Origin: Melastoma dodecandrum
Lineage: Eukaryota > Streptophyta > Magnoliopsida > Myrtales > Melastomataceae
DNA: 64,000 nucleotides
Assembly (NCBI GenBank): GCA_029817715.1
Contig: JARUPY010000606.1
Location: 8,308,001 to 8,372,000, forward strand
Reading direction: 5' to 3'
Below the pieces are notes generated by a model. It saw nothing but the letters and a program-made list of their open reading frames with translations, was not told the origin of the DNA and ran no database searches. A program made the translations under genes and the position numbers. Shown here one piece after another: positions 35,695 through 44,876 of the stretch (positions are counted from its first letter, which is position 1; each line of letters begins with the position of its first letter).

Positions 35695-38600
35695 GGGTAA
35701 TCCTCATCCCAAGTATCTGCTTAGCTGGTCCCAAGTCTTTCATTGCAAAAGACTTGCTCAAATCTGCTTTCAGAGACGAAATCTTTGCAGTATCATGTCC
35801 AACAATTAGCATATCATCCACATAAAGCAAGAGAATAATAAAAACATCATCAGCAAACCGCTTCACATAAACACAATGATCAGAATCTGTTCTTTCATAC
35901 CCATGGTCAGTCATAAAGGAGTCAAACCTTTTATACCATTGCCTCGGGGCCTGCTTAAGGCCATACATGCTCTTCTTCAGCTTACAGACAAGATCCTCCT
36001 TTCCGCTCACTACAAATCCTTCCGGCTGATTCATGTAGATCTCTTCATCTAAATCACCGTGAAGGAATGCTGTCTTTACATCAAGTTGTTCAATTTCCAA
36101 GTTTCTACTTGCTGCCAAACCAAGAACAGCTCGGATAGAAGTCATCTTGACCACAGGAGAAAATATCTCATCAAAATCAATACCTTTCTTCTGACCAAAT
36201 CCTTTCACAACTAATCGAGCCTTATATCTCTGTTGTGAACCACTCTCATCAGGCTTAAGTTTATAAACCCATTTGTTCTTCAGCGCTCTCTTGCCCTTAG
36301 GCAGCTTCACCAACTCAAATGTATTGTTCTCACGCAATGATCTCATCTCATCTTGCATGGCTCTCATCCACTGCTCCTTTTGCTCATCTAACATAGCCTC
36401 ATCAAAGCATTCAGGTTCTCCCCCGTCAGTGAGCAATACATAATCATGTGGAGAATACTTCTGTGATGGTCTATGCTCTCTGTTCGATCGTCTCAAAACC
36501 ACTTGAGGCTCAACAGTGTTGTCTCCGACCTCAACTGTAGGCTCATCTGTAATAACATCATCTGTCTGATTCTCCGTCACAGTAGGAGGCATAGAAGATG
36601 ATGAACTCAAATCAATAGGTGCTTCTGTAGGTAGTTTCCTCTTTTCTGACTTTTCACAGTCATCAATCATCTGGTCTTCAAGGAACACTACATCTCTGCT
36701 TCTGACAATTTTTCTTTCGGCAACGTCCCATAATCTGTAACCGAACTCTTCATGTCCGTACCCCAGAAAAATGCATTGCTTTGACTTCGGGTCCAATTTA
36801 GCTCTTTCATCTTTAGGGACATGAATGAATGCCCTGCAGCCAAATATCCTCAAATGATCATAGGATACTTCTTTTCCTGTCCACACTCTCTCTGGAATAT
36901 CAAAACCAAGAGGCACTGAAGGTGAAAGGTTAATCAAATATACTGCAGTAAGCAAAGCTTCACCCCAAAAGGGTTTTGGAAGTTTAGCATGAGAAAGCAT
37001 ACATCGAATCCGCTCCTCTATAGTGCGGTTCATTCTTTCAGCAACTCCATTCTGCTGAGGAGTCTTCGGCACTGTCTTCTCAAGCCTAATTCCATGTTCA
37101 CGACAATAATGCTCAAATGGACCTCGATACTCCCCACCGTTATCTGCTCGGACACATTTCAGTTTTCTGCCAGTCTGTCTCTCAACTGAAGCATGAAAAC
37201 ACTTGAAAGAATCAAGCACCTGATCTTTCGATCTCAAACAGTAAGCCCACACTTTCCGAGAATGATCATCAATAAATGTCACAAAATACAAAGCACCTCC
37301 AAGGGATCTATCAACCATGGAGCATACATCTGTGTGAATAAGATCAAGAATGTGCGATCTCCGAGAAGAATATGACCTCTGAAATGCAAATCTATGCAAC
37401 TTGCCAGCAAGACAATCAGTACAAGTCTTCAGAGATATACCTGTAATCGGGAGTAGTTGCTTCTTCATGAGGATGCCAAGTCCCTTTTCACTCAAGTGAC
37501 CAAGTCGTCTATGCCACAACTCACAAGAGGAATCTTCAGAGACATTGACCTCCCCCTTGATCAACTTGGCATGAGTCATATACAAGGTGTTGGACTTCTT
37601 CCCTTTAGCAACAATGAGGTTGCCTCGGCTCAACTTCCATTTTCCGTTGCTGAAGGTGCTAGCATAACCTTCATCATCAAGAACGCCCGTGGAGATCAAC
37701 TGAAGGCGCATATCTGGGACATGTCGAACATCTTTCAACACCAATCTGCAGCCAATATCAGTTTCCAAGCAAACATCTCCCATGCCGACAACATTCACAA
37801 CAGCTTCATTTCCCATCCTTACGCTACCATAATCACCAGCAGTATAGGATGCAAAAGAATCACGCATAGAAGTCACATGAAAAGAAGCGGCAGAGTCAAT
37901 TACCCAAGTAGAGTCCTGACAAGTGAGATTAATAGAAGTCTCATCAGAAAGAATGGCAACATCACCATCAAGAGCAAGAGCAGCTGTCTCACTCTGTTTC
38001 TGGTTACTATCTTCACCTTTCTCTTTCAAATTCTCCCTCTTGAGTATCCTGCACTCTCTCTTAATATGACCCAACTTTCCACAATGATAGCACTTGACCT
38101 GTTTTCTGGACTTGGACCTCCTCTTAAAACCATCCTTCTTCTCAGGATGAGGAGAACCCCTGTTCCGACTCCTTCCTCGCCTTTCGGTCACAAGTGCTTC
38201 GGATCGTGGAGTAAACCCTTGCTCAGCTCTTCGCGTTTCTTCATTAAGCAAGCTTTCTGTTACTACCTTCATATTCAACTTCCCATTCGGAGCTGAATTA
38301 TTGAGCGCAACAACCAAGGTTTCCCAACTCTCTGGCAGTGTACTCAACAAAAGACATGCCTGCAATTCATCGCTGATCGGAATTTCAAGGTTGGCCATCT
38401 GATTCACAAGATCTTGGAACATACTCATTTGTTCCGATATGCTCGACCCATCCTTATATCGCAAATAGACAAGTCTCTTGATCAACGAAGTCTTATTCTG
38501 AGGCGTCTTCCTCTCATAAAGATTCTTGAGCTTCTCCCACAAGGCATGCGCATTTGTTTCCTCTGAAACATGGTAGAAGATGCTATTATCAATCCACTGT

Positions 38601-38788
38601 CGAATAAACCCGACCGTCTTCCTGTGGAGCTTCTTCCAATCCTCATCAGACATTGTACCAGGCTTGGAATTTTCAATAGGATCATATAAATCTCTACAAC
38701 ATAAGATGTCTTCCATTCTCGGCTTCCACATAGAGTAGTTTGAAGCCGTGAGCTTTATCATAGTGTTGCTGGTCGTTGTATCCTCCAT
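35585..38788 (-). CDS. copia gag-protease-integrase-RT polyprotein
   Basis: 1067 codons from ATG 38788. Gag with a UBN2-like region is followed by the zinc knuckle CYHCGKLGHIKREC (about residues 230-245). Protease reads WVIDSAASFHVTS; the usual motif is Asp-Ser-Gly, so the catalytic loop has Ala for Gly. Integrase has HRRLGHLSEKG, the FIDDHSRKVWAY segment, RADNGGEYRG and TPQQNGVAERMNRTIEE. RT has WVYKLKPDESG, DVKTAFLHGDL and the catalytic LLYVDDMLIVG. The last part of RT and RNase H are in another frame (34846-35694). The element order and tRNA-Met primer are typical of the Tork/Tnt1 group. Confidence 0.93.
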   Translation of the reverse strand: MEDTTTSNTMIKLTASNYSMWKPRMEDILCCRDLYDPIENSKPGTMSDEDWKKLHRKTVGFIRQWIDNSIFYHVSEETNAHALWEKLKNLYERKTPQNKTSLIKRLVYLRYKDGSSISEQMSMFQDLVNQMANLEIPISDELQACLLLSTLPESWETLVVALNNSAPNGKLNMKVVTESLLNEETRRAEQGFTPRSEALVTERRGRSRNRGSPHPEKKDGFKRRSKSRKQVKCYHCGKLGHIKRECRILKRENLKEKGEDSNQKQSETAALALDGDVAILSDETSINLTCQDSTWVIDSAASFHVTSMRDSFASYTAGDYGSVRMGNEAVVNVVGMGDVCLETDIGCRLVLKDVRHVPDMRLQLISTGVLDDEGYASTFSNGKWKLSRGNLIVAKGKKSNTLYMTHAKLIKGEVNVSEDSSCELWHRRLGHLSEKGLGILMKKQLLPITGISLKTCTDCLAGKLHRFAFQRSYSSRRSHILDLIHTDVCSMVDRSLGGALYFVTFIDDHSRKVWAYCLRSKDQVLDSFKCFHASVERQTGRKLKCVRADNGGEYRGPFEHYCREHGIRLEKTVPKTPQQNGVAERMNRTIEERIRCMLSHAKLPKPFWGEALLTAVYLINLSPSVPLGFDIPERVWTGKEVSYDHLRIFGCRAFIHVPKDERAKLDPKSKQCIFLGYGHEEFGYRLWDVAERKIVRSRDVVFLEDQMIDDCEKSEKRKLPTEAPIDLSSSSSMPPTVTENQTDDVITDEPTVEVGDNTVEPQVVLRRSNREHRPSQKYSPHDYVLLTDGGEPECFDEAMLDEQKEQWMRAMQDEMRSLRENNTFELVKLPKGKRALKNKWVYKLKPDESGSQQRYKARLVVKGFGQKKGIDFDEIFSPVVKMTSIRAVLGLAASRNLEIEQLDVKTAFLHGDLDEEIYMNQPEGFVVSGKEDLVCKLKKSMYGLKQAPRQWYKRFDSFMTDHGYERTDSDHCVYVKRFADDVFIILLLYVDDMLIVGHDTAKISSLKADLSKSFAMKDLGPAKQILGMRITRDRKKGKLWLSQESYVENILSEIQYEWMQNNWYSTS

Positions 38789-38814
38789 TCACTCAGCACA
38801 ATAGTCTGACAATT

Positions 38815-38830
38815 GAGCTCTGATACCAAT
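38815..38830 (-). other. primer binding site of the copia element, initiator tRNA-Met
   Basis: The minus strand reads attggtatcagagctc directly behind the 5' LTR; tggtatcagagc is the usual complement of the 3' end of plant initiator tRNA-Met. Confidence 0.9.
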
Positions 38831-38831
38831 T

Positions 38832-39522
38832 TGTTGGGGAGAGAGACGATGCCCGGAACTTGTCTTAGACCTGTACTGAACAAACAGGAACAAACCGCAC
38901 TTCGACTATGCCACAATAACCAGCCCAATAACACCAACTTCCAGAGATATATGAATCCTGACGTCCACCGAATAGTAACCAGCGCAAAAGGAATAAAAGA
39001 GAGACACCAAGATTTTACGTGGAAAACCTCTCAACATAAGAGGAAAAACCACGGCCCGAACTCCACCTTTCTCCACTATCAATAACAAGAATGGGTTACA
39101 CCAGAAGTCCTTCTTCTCTAGCCAAACTAGAGTATAACCATCGAGATCCTCAATCTCGGCTCACTCCAAGGCTAAACATCACCACTCAAGGGCGGATTAC
39201 AACAAATAACCCGGCATCTACTTCAAGAGCACTACGGAGATAATGACAACATCTCGCAACGATTCAACCACCAAAACGACGGGCTCGTTGAGAGGATCAA
39301 TACCGTGAAGTTTCGTCGAAAACGGACGACGAATCGAACTCCGATCGGCCGCGTCTTCTTCTTTCTCTCCTTTTTCTTTTTTTTTTCTTTTCGCTCTATG
39401 ATGTCTTCCACTGTTTTTGTACGTGGGGTGTCTCCTTTTTCAAAGCCACTGATGGGATTTCATCCCACAGTTGAATTGTCAAACTTGGGTGGGGCCCACA
39501 TGGGCTTGACAAAAGCCCAACA
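38832..39522 (-). repeat. 5' LTR of the copia element
   Basis: 691 bases, starting tgttgggg and ending cccaaca on the plus strand, followed by the target duplication aaggg (39523-39527). Confidence 0.96.
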
Positions 39523-40819
39523 AAGGGTGCAAGGGTGGAGAATTCTAAAGGTTTTGAACCTCAAAGCTTTGACCATGTTCTTCTGGATGCTCCATGCTCT
39601 GCTCTTGGACTGAGACCGTGACTGTCTTCTGGAGAGGTTTGACAACTTTATCTGCTTATATATGCTTTATTCTTTTGGATATTTTGCTCATTGGCAGTAT
39701 GACATTTGTTTTTTTTTTTTAATTTGTTGCTTAAAGCTTCCAGACTAATTTATATTTGCTCCTTGATTTCTTAGCTGAAAATTTATAGCATGCAACTTAG
39801 CATTGACATGGTTTGCACTAAGTGCTGTGAAGTGCTGGACTTCTTCATTATTGGGTTTAAAATTATTTAAAATGCCCATACCCTCCTCTTTATTGTATGA
39901 GTTTTAACGAGTTGGAACTTCAAATTAGACCTTTCACATGTAATCCGGTTTCTTTCCAGGAAACAATTGAATCTTTAAGAAACCATGCTAAGTATCAGCG
40001 AAGAATGTTTGACCAGGCCTTTCAGCTAGTTCGCCCTGGTGGAGTTTTCTTCTACTCAATGTCAGTATTTCCTATTTTCATATCCTAATGTTGCTCTGTA
40101 TTTTATCAGGGTAATAGGTGTCATTTTCCTTGTTTCCAAGATCCATTTTTCATTTTACATGCCAGTGTAAATGACCGGTTTCACAGTGTTTTCTCGTGTT
40201 ATTCCTGCAATGCAGCAATAGTTGATATTTGTTCCCAGTAGTGCTCGGTGGCTTCACCTCCTTGAATAGTTTAGTAATATTACCTTGATGTGTGCATTTG
40301 CATACTGACTCTATCTACAAAAGACTTAGCAGTCATTCAGTTTTTGATCAAGTCCTTTCTATTTGAGAAGATTTGTTTGTTGTGTTTATAGGTGTACAAT
40401 TAATCCCAATGAGAATGAAGCATTGGTGGATTCTGCCTTGGACACTTACAAGTTTCTTTCATTGGCCCCTCAGGTTGAATAAAAATACTAAAATTGTTTT
40501 GTTCAAATTAAGCGTTTCATTATAGGTTTCACATGGTTTAGGTATTTCTATCTTCCCATTTTGACATTTTCATTGTTTCAGCATCCATGAGTTGGCGGTC
40601 CAGGCCTTGTAGGGTCATATACATATCCTGATGGATACAAGGAGTAAGTTCTTGTGTTAGGAGAGGGTATCATCCCAGAATGGGTAGATTAGGTACTTTC
40701 CTAATCATAGGGTATGGAATGAATTCAAGGGGGCATAGGGACCCTTTTAGTTTGCATCTTTCTGTCGTAGCTTTAGGCCTAACTGCTATCCCACAGGCAA
40801 CCATAGCTCAAATCGTCCG

Positions 40820-40966
40820 ACGAAGCCATTGAGGGGGAGGGAGGGAGGATTAAGAAAAACTAGGATAAGGTGTAGAACTGCAAATGAGAAAGGATAGGAT
40901 GGAAGTGGGAGAAGTGAGGCCGAGGATAAGCAAAAGGGTGGACGGATGGGTATGATATGAGGCAAG
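40820..40966 (+). repeat. copy of a C1-gene 3' end
   Basis: About 140 bases closely match 56282-56430, which is the displaced end of C1 copy 2 and its 3' flank. Landmarks are gaagccattgaggg, ggagggaggattaagaaaa and tggacggatgggtatgata. It is probably the relic of another tandem C1 copy in the same orientation. Confidence 0.75.
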
Positions 40967-41238
40967 AGGGAATTGGCTTCGGCTTCCGGGAAGTACTTGT
41001 TGTGGGTGACGATTAAAGCAGGCCCTTTTTCACGAGTCCGGAGAAGGACAGGGTACTCCCTTTGTAAGGTTTTGAAACGGAAAGTTGGGTGTTGCCCTTG
41101 CACCAGACTGGGATGGATAAGGTGAGTTGAGAAGGTTTCATCGGTGATTAGGGCGTGCGGTTATGTTTTCAGATTAGACTGCTCATTGGTCGTTGTCTAC
41201 CATAATGAGGAGGGGAGCTGGGGTGTGGCAGCACAAGT

Positions 41239-41260
41239 GGGGGGGGGGGGGGGGGGGGGG
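41239..41260 (+). repeat. run of 22 G
   Basis: An uninterrupted homopolymer. It could form G-quadruplexes, and its exact length is the kind of thing assemblies get wrong. Confidence 0.9.
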
Positions 41261-41867
41261 ATGGGAACCCAAAAAAGCTACGTTTGTGGCCAATGAGGTG
41301 GGGAGCATTAAAAAGATTGCCCCCCATTGGGGGCTACTCTAGTCTCATCCCGATATTAGAATTCCTGTACGAGGAGCAGGTACTCGAACAAAGCGCCATA
41401 ATTCATTCATTGATTGGGAAAATATGAAACCTCGATACGGATCCCAGCTGACAGGTTAATATCTGGCAATGCAGTGTCGGACTTTGTCCGGTTGCAATCA
41501 GTCTATTGCTGCTAGTAGGCACTCGATGTCGGCATGTTCCTTTGTTTTCCGGAAGATGTCCAAAAGTGAATATGATACTCAATGCTGCAGCGTTCACACC
41601 GGAAGTTGTCAAGAAGAGGCCATGGACTTGATGGAGGAGAGAACACAGCCGCAGATAGAGTATATTTTATTGCCAACCCCGCTGGGTCCTAAAGTCATCC
41701 AGACCAGTGACCCTTCTATAATAATATTTGGTTTGGAATAACTATGACAAAAAAAAGAGTTGACGACCTTAAATTCTCAATTCATCTTCCCTCATCCATT
41801 GCCTCTGCCTGTGCTGACATTAAACTTCCACTCGCAATTACCGATCACTTTTGTCGCCCTGATCAAG

Positions 41868-44800
41868 ATGCCGCGGAACTACCGTCTATGCCCCCACCAG
41901 CAACTCTCTCTCAAAAAAGACTCCGAGAACCTGGTTGGGCTGATCGTTGCGGTGATCGGCCCAACCTCCCTGGGGAAGACCACCTTGGCAAGGGAGATTG
42001 CCAAGTCCCTGCGAGGAACCTTCCTTGAGCACGATCTGCTCAGTTCATGTTTCCCCTCAAGGGACGGTTCAGCTTCGGATGGCGACCCTGACCCTGCTTA
42101 CCAGATCCTATGGAAGATGATCGAGACACACCTGGATCGCAGGAACCACCATATCGTAGTCGACTATCCTCTGTCTCGCAGAGTTGAAATTGATCGGTTA
42201 CTGGGAATAGCCGAATCCCATGACGCAGTGGTGATCCTCATAGATTGTGAGCTGGGTCGGAGATCTGAAGCTCGACCCCATGACAGAGAGGGGGAGGCGA
42301 CCTTGGCTAGATACCTCGAGAGGTCACTGACCATGGAAGAGGAGCAGGCGGACGATTGCTTCTATGACTATGACCCCAGCAAGATCGACGTCCCAAGGCT
42401 CGTAATAGGGGCTACATCTGACGCAGGGCTCGAAGAGCATGTTGATGCCGTGAAGAAGCTAATCCTGACATCCTTGGATGAGAAGTTGGCAATGACAGAG
42501 GAACGCAACACTTTTTGCCTGCCATTCAACACGTGCAAGCTGGCTACGAAGCACCGCCGGTTTGCTAGCTTCCCAAAGACTTTCAAGCACGAGCTCCATG
42601 CCGATGAATTCCACTTGCTCTTTAAAGAAGACAATGTGTGTCTGGGAACCTTTTATTACCTTTGCAGGGCATGCTGCCACATGGGCTCAAACGTGTGCTA
42701 CACCTGGAAGGAACTCTACTTCCATCCCGAGTGCATCCTCGAGCTTCCGCTTGAAGTCAAGCATAAATGCCACTGGCACCCCCTCAAGCTCACGCTGCTT
42801 CCTCCCAAGGACGATACCGATGAGTACTATTGCGAGGTGTGTGCGAAGAGAAGGGATGCCGACAATTGGATCTACTACTGCCGAGACTGTGAATATGAGG
42901 CTCACGTCCCTTGTGTGGTTCCAAACCTTCCTGGTCAGCCAAAGTCGTTATCCGATGAAGAAGAAGTTGATGAGGCAAATAAAGGAGAGCAGGGCAACAG
43001 CAGCCAAGAAAGATCGTCCCTGGAGATAGAAACACGGGAGGATCAGGAACTAGAAGCTGATTCTGGGTCTGGGTCGGGGTCTGATTTGGAAGTGAAGCTG
43101 GAGGATGGATTGGATGAGAAGGCCAGGTTCTTCTGGGAGGAAATAATGGAGAGAGATCGGAAAAGGCTGGACAGGGACATGAGCATCGATTCCGACAGCG
43201 ACAGCCACTTCCGGAAGAGGTTGTTGCAGGAAGCCCGTAACATGCTGGTGGCCATATTGATGGATCCTCCAGGATCCAAGGAGGGTAATCTCCGGTATTC
43301 CCAGTTGAAGGCCAAGCACATAGCTGAAGCGCTTCGATGTATGTTCCTGAACTATGATGACCTCTTGTCCTGCCTGGGGAGTCCAGACGCCAATGCCGAC
43401 GTCGACGACGACGACGGCGACGCTGATGACCACGACAGCAATGACGATCCCGACGACGACATCAGATCCAGGTTTGGGAGTCTTGATGCCAGCGAAAATG
43501 TTGCGTCCTGCTTTGGGATTCCGGACGTAGGCGAAGACGCGGTTTTTAGTGCCCTGGTGCAAATGGCTGCTTCCCAGCTTTCGCTCGGCCACAGTGTGGT
43601 TATCCGAGCCCCTCTTCCTCATCGTGCACGGATTGATTTGTTGCTGGATGCAGCCAATTCCACGCAGGCTAAGCTCATTGTCCTAGAATTACGAAAGAAA
43701 AAGCAGGTGAACAAGGAGCTATTGTCTGAATACGACCTCAATGATGTCCCGAAGCTTGTTCTGCGTCAGCAATTCTTTACTGGGCACGTTGAACGCGATG
43801 ATCGTCTGGACTTCATCCTAATGGCTTCATCAATGAACCACTGGCACGTTGGAGATGGCACCGAATCTGTACTGAAAGAGGGTGGATGCAAGAACGAAGT
43901 CAAATTTCGACATTTCAGCCATCGCCATCCCCTCACACTGATTGAGCGGAAAACGAACACTGAATCTTCTCTGCCATTGCCAATCCAGTACTACTGTCAC
44001 TGTTGCATGGAACATATAACATCCGATCAACGGTACTATTTGTGCGACCACTGTGATTTCTCCCTGCATAAATCCTGCGCCGAATTGCCTCAGTGTTGGG
44101 AAGCCCCATTCCACGTCCATCCTCTCAGGCTCATGATTCTGGAACACGAGAGGGACGATGAAACTCGTATTGTTGCATTCCTGGAGCGGAACAGAACCGA
44201 GCCCCTTATCAGCTGCATCGTCTGTACACAAGGTACCGAGAAAGGACCTGTTTACCGATGTTGGAGTTGTTATGCATTCTTCATCCACCATCATTGTGCC
44301 GTGCCATTGATGGAGGATGTTAGGCATGAATGCCATGCCCATCCGCTCCGTTTCCACACCTTACCTGAATTCAAGACATTCAATTGCTACGGTTGCGGCG
44401 GGAAAGGTAAGTCGGTTTGCTACAGTTGCTCGGAGTGCCAGTCCATTTTCCATCTGGAATGCGCGATGAAGTTAACATTAACACCCTCCGTCAAGCATAA
44501 GTGTCACTGGGATACACTGGTATTAACCAGCACACCTCCGAAGGACTATTCTGACGAGTACTACTGTGAAGTCTGCACGCAACGGAGGCACGGGGACCAC
44601 TGGATTTACTACTGTAAGCCGTGCGAGTACGAAGCACATCCACATTGCGTGAATCCCGACATTCCTCCATATACCATGCCCATGGACTCGTCCAAAAGTT
44701 CAGGGAGTGTAATTTCAATGGACAAGAGGGAATTTTACGAGGTGCCTTCGAAGGAAGAAAAGGAAGATGAAGAGGAGGCAAGAGGAGATTTCGTGGCCCC

Positions 44801-44876
44801 ATGGATAAGCAAGGCGCGTCGAACATTCATGAGTGTAATGCTCCAAAATTTTCAATCTGATCAAGATTTCCTTTAA
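41868..44876 (+). CDS. P-loop NTPase/kinase-like domain fused to six DC1 zinc fingers, copy 2
   Basis: The first ATG of the frame is at 41868. Residues 24-40 hold a Walker A motif, GPTSLGKTT, and the first 215 residues look like a P-loop kinase/AAA_33-like domain (IVVDYPLSRRVEIDRLL, then VVILIDCE as a possible Walker B strand). Then come two DC1 fingers (CRACCHMG...YFHPEC; HKCHWHPLKL...YYCEVCAKRR), an acidic linker, an Asp-rich insert absent from copy 1 (about 43390-43470), a second region resembling the P-loop domain but without Walker A (VVIRAPLPHRARIDLLLDAA), and four DC1 fingers. An 11.4 kb retroelement starts at 44834; the last 14 codons and stop (44835-44876) come from its LTR. The original end is at 56252-56338. 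No stop or frameshift occurs before the insertion. Molecular function unknown; DC1 fingers are reported in plant stress and signalling proteins. The copy at 3093 is the nearest relative. Confidence 0.85.
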   Translation: MPRNYRLCPHQQLSLKKDSENLVGLIVAVIGPTSLGKTTLAREIAKSLRGTFLEHDLLSSCFPSRDGSASDGDPDPAYQILWKMIETHLDRRNHHIVVDYPLSRRVEIDRLLGIAESHDAVVILIDCELGRRSEARPHDREGEATLARYLERSLTMEEEQADDCFYDYDPSKIDVPRLVIGATSDAGLEEHVDAVKKLILTSLDEKLAMTEERNTFCLPFNTCKLATKHRRFASFPKTFKHELHADEFHLLFKEDNVCLGTFYYLCRACCHMGSNVCYTWKELYFHPECILELPLEVKHKCHWHPLKLTLLPPKDDTDEYYCEVCAKRRDADNWIYYCRDCEYEAHVPCVVPNLPGQPKSLSDEEEVDEANKGEQGNSSQERSSLEIETREDQELEADSGSGSGSDLEVKLEDGLDEKARFFWEEIMERDRKRLDRDMSIDSDSDSHFRKRLLQEARNMLVAILMDPPGSKEGNLRYSQLKAKHIAEALRCMFLNYDDLLSCLGSPDANADVDDDDGDADDHDSNDDPDDDIRSRFGSLDASENVASCFGIPDVGEDAVFSALVQMAASQLSLGHSVVIRAPLPHRARIDLLLDAANSTQAKLIVLELRKKKQVNKELLSEYDLNDVPKLVLRQQFFTGHVERDDRLDFILMASSMNHWHVGDGTESVLKEGGCKNEVKFRHFSHRHPLTLIERKTNTESSLPLPIQYYCHCCMEHITSDQRYYLCDHCDFSLHKSCAELPQCWEAPFHVHPLRLMILEHERDDETRIVAFLERNRTEPLISCIVCTQGTEKGPVYRCWSCYAFFIHHHCAVPLMEDVRHECHAHPLRFHTLPEFKTFNCYGCGGKGKSVCYSCSECQSIFHLECAMKLTLTPSVKHKCHWDTLVLTSTPPKDYSDEYYCEVCTQRRHGDHWIYYCKPCEYEAHPHCVNPDIPPYTMPMDSSKSSGSVISMDKREFYEVPSKEEKEDEEEARGDFVAPWISKARRTFMSVMLQNFQSDQDFL

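Larger units (their letters stand above)
34144..39522 (-). mobile_element. Ty1/copia retrotransposon (Tork/Tnt1-like), nearly intact
   Basis: 5379 bases with LTRs 34144-34836 (3') and 38832-39522 (5'), both TGTTGGG...CCCAACA, and target duplication aaggg (34139-34143 and 39523-39527). Primer site for initiator tRNA-Met behind the 5' LTR, polypurine tract before the 3' LTR. The order gag, protease, integrase, RT, RNase H is that of copia elements. The LTRs differ at only a few bases and in one T/C-rich run, which suggests recent insertion. The polyprotein has one frameshift. Confidence 0.96.
34050..40650 (+). pseudogene. NSUN-type RNA m5C methyltransferase gene fragment, split by a copia element
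   Basis: Exon pieces with introns between them: 34050-34143 joined to 39528-39615, then about 39959-40062, 40391-40476 and 40582-40645. They read the SAM-dependent methyltransferase landmarks ENSKGFEPQSFDHVLLDAP followed by CSALGL (motif IV, catalytic Cys), VRPGGVFFYS, CTINPNENEALVDSALDTYK, and a VGGPGLVG segment. This is the NOL1/NOP2/Sun family, close to Arabidopsis At1g06560 (NSUN6-like) as I remember it. It is damaged: an in-frame TGA near 34096, a TGA where HPR is expected at about 40590, a missing N-terminal half and C-terminus, and a 5.4 kb insertion at 34144. Functional genes of this family methylate cytosine in tRNA or rRNA. Confidence 0.8.
40651..41867. other. spacer between the NSUN remnant and C1 copy 2
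   Basis: It holds a duplicated C1 3'-end segment (40820-40966) and a run of 22 G (41239-41260). The rest, including 41400-41760 directly before the C1 gene, shows no supported gene and may contain its promoter and 5' untranslated region. The frame of C1 copy 2 is open upstream of its ATG to about 41760, but without a further ATG. Confidence 0.5.

Noticed and set aside
37457..38296. 279-codon plus-strand ORF
   Set aside because: Antisense shadow of the copia gag-protease-integrase frame.
40786..41103. 105-codon minus-strand ORF
   Set aside because: Lies over the duplicated C1 3' end and spacer; no recognised domain.
41760..41867. 36 extra N-terminal codons for C1 copy 2
   Set aside because: The frame is open there but starts with TTG; the first ATG is at 41868, shortly before the P-loop domain.
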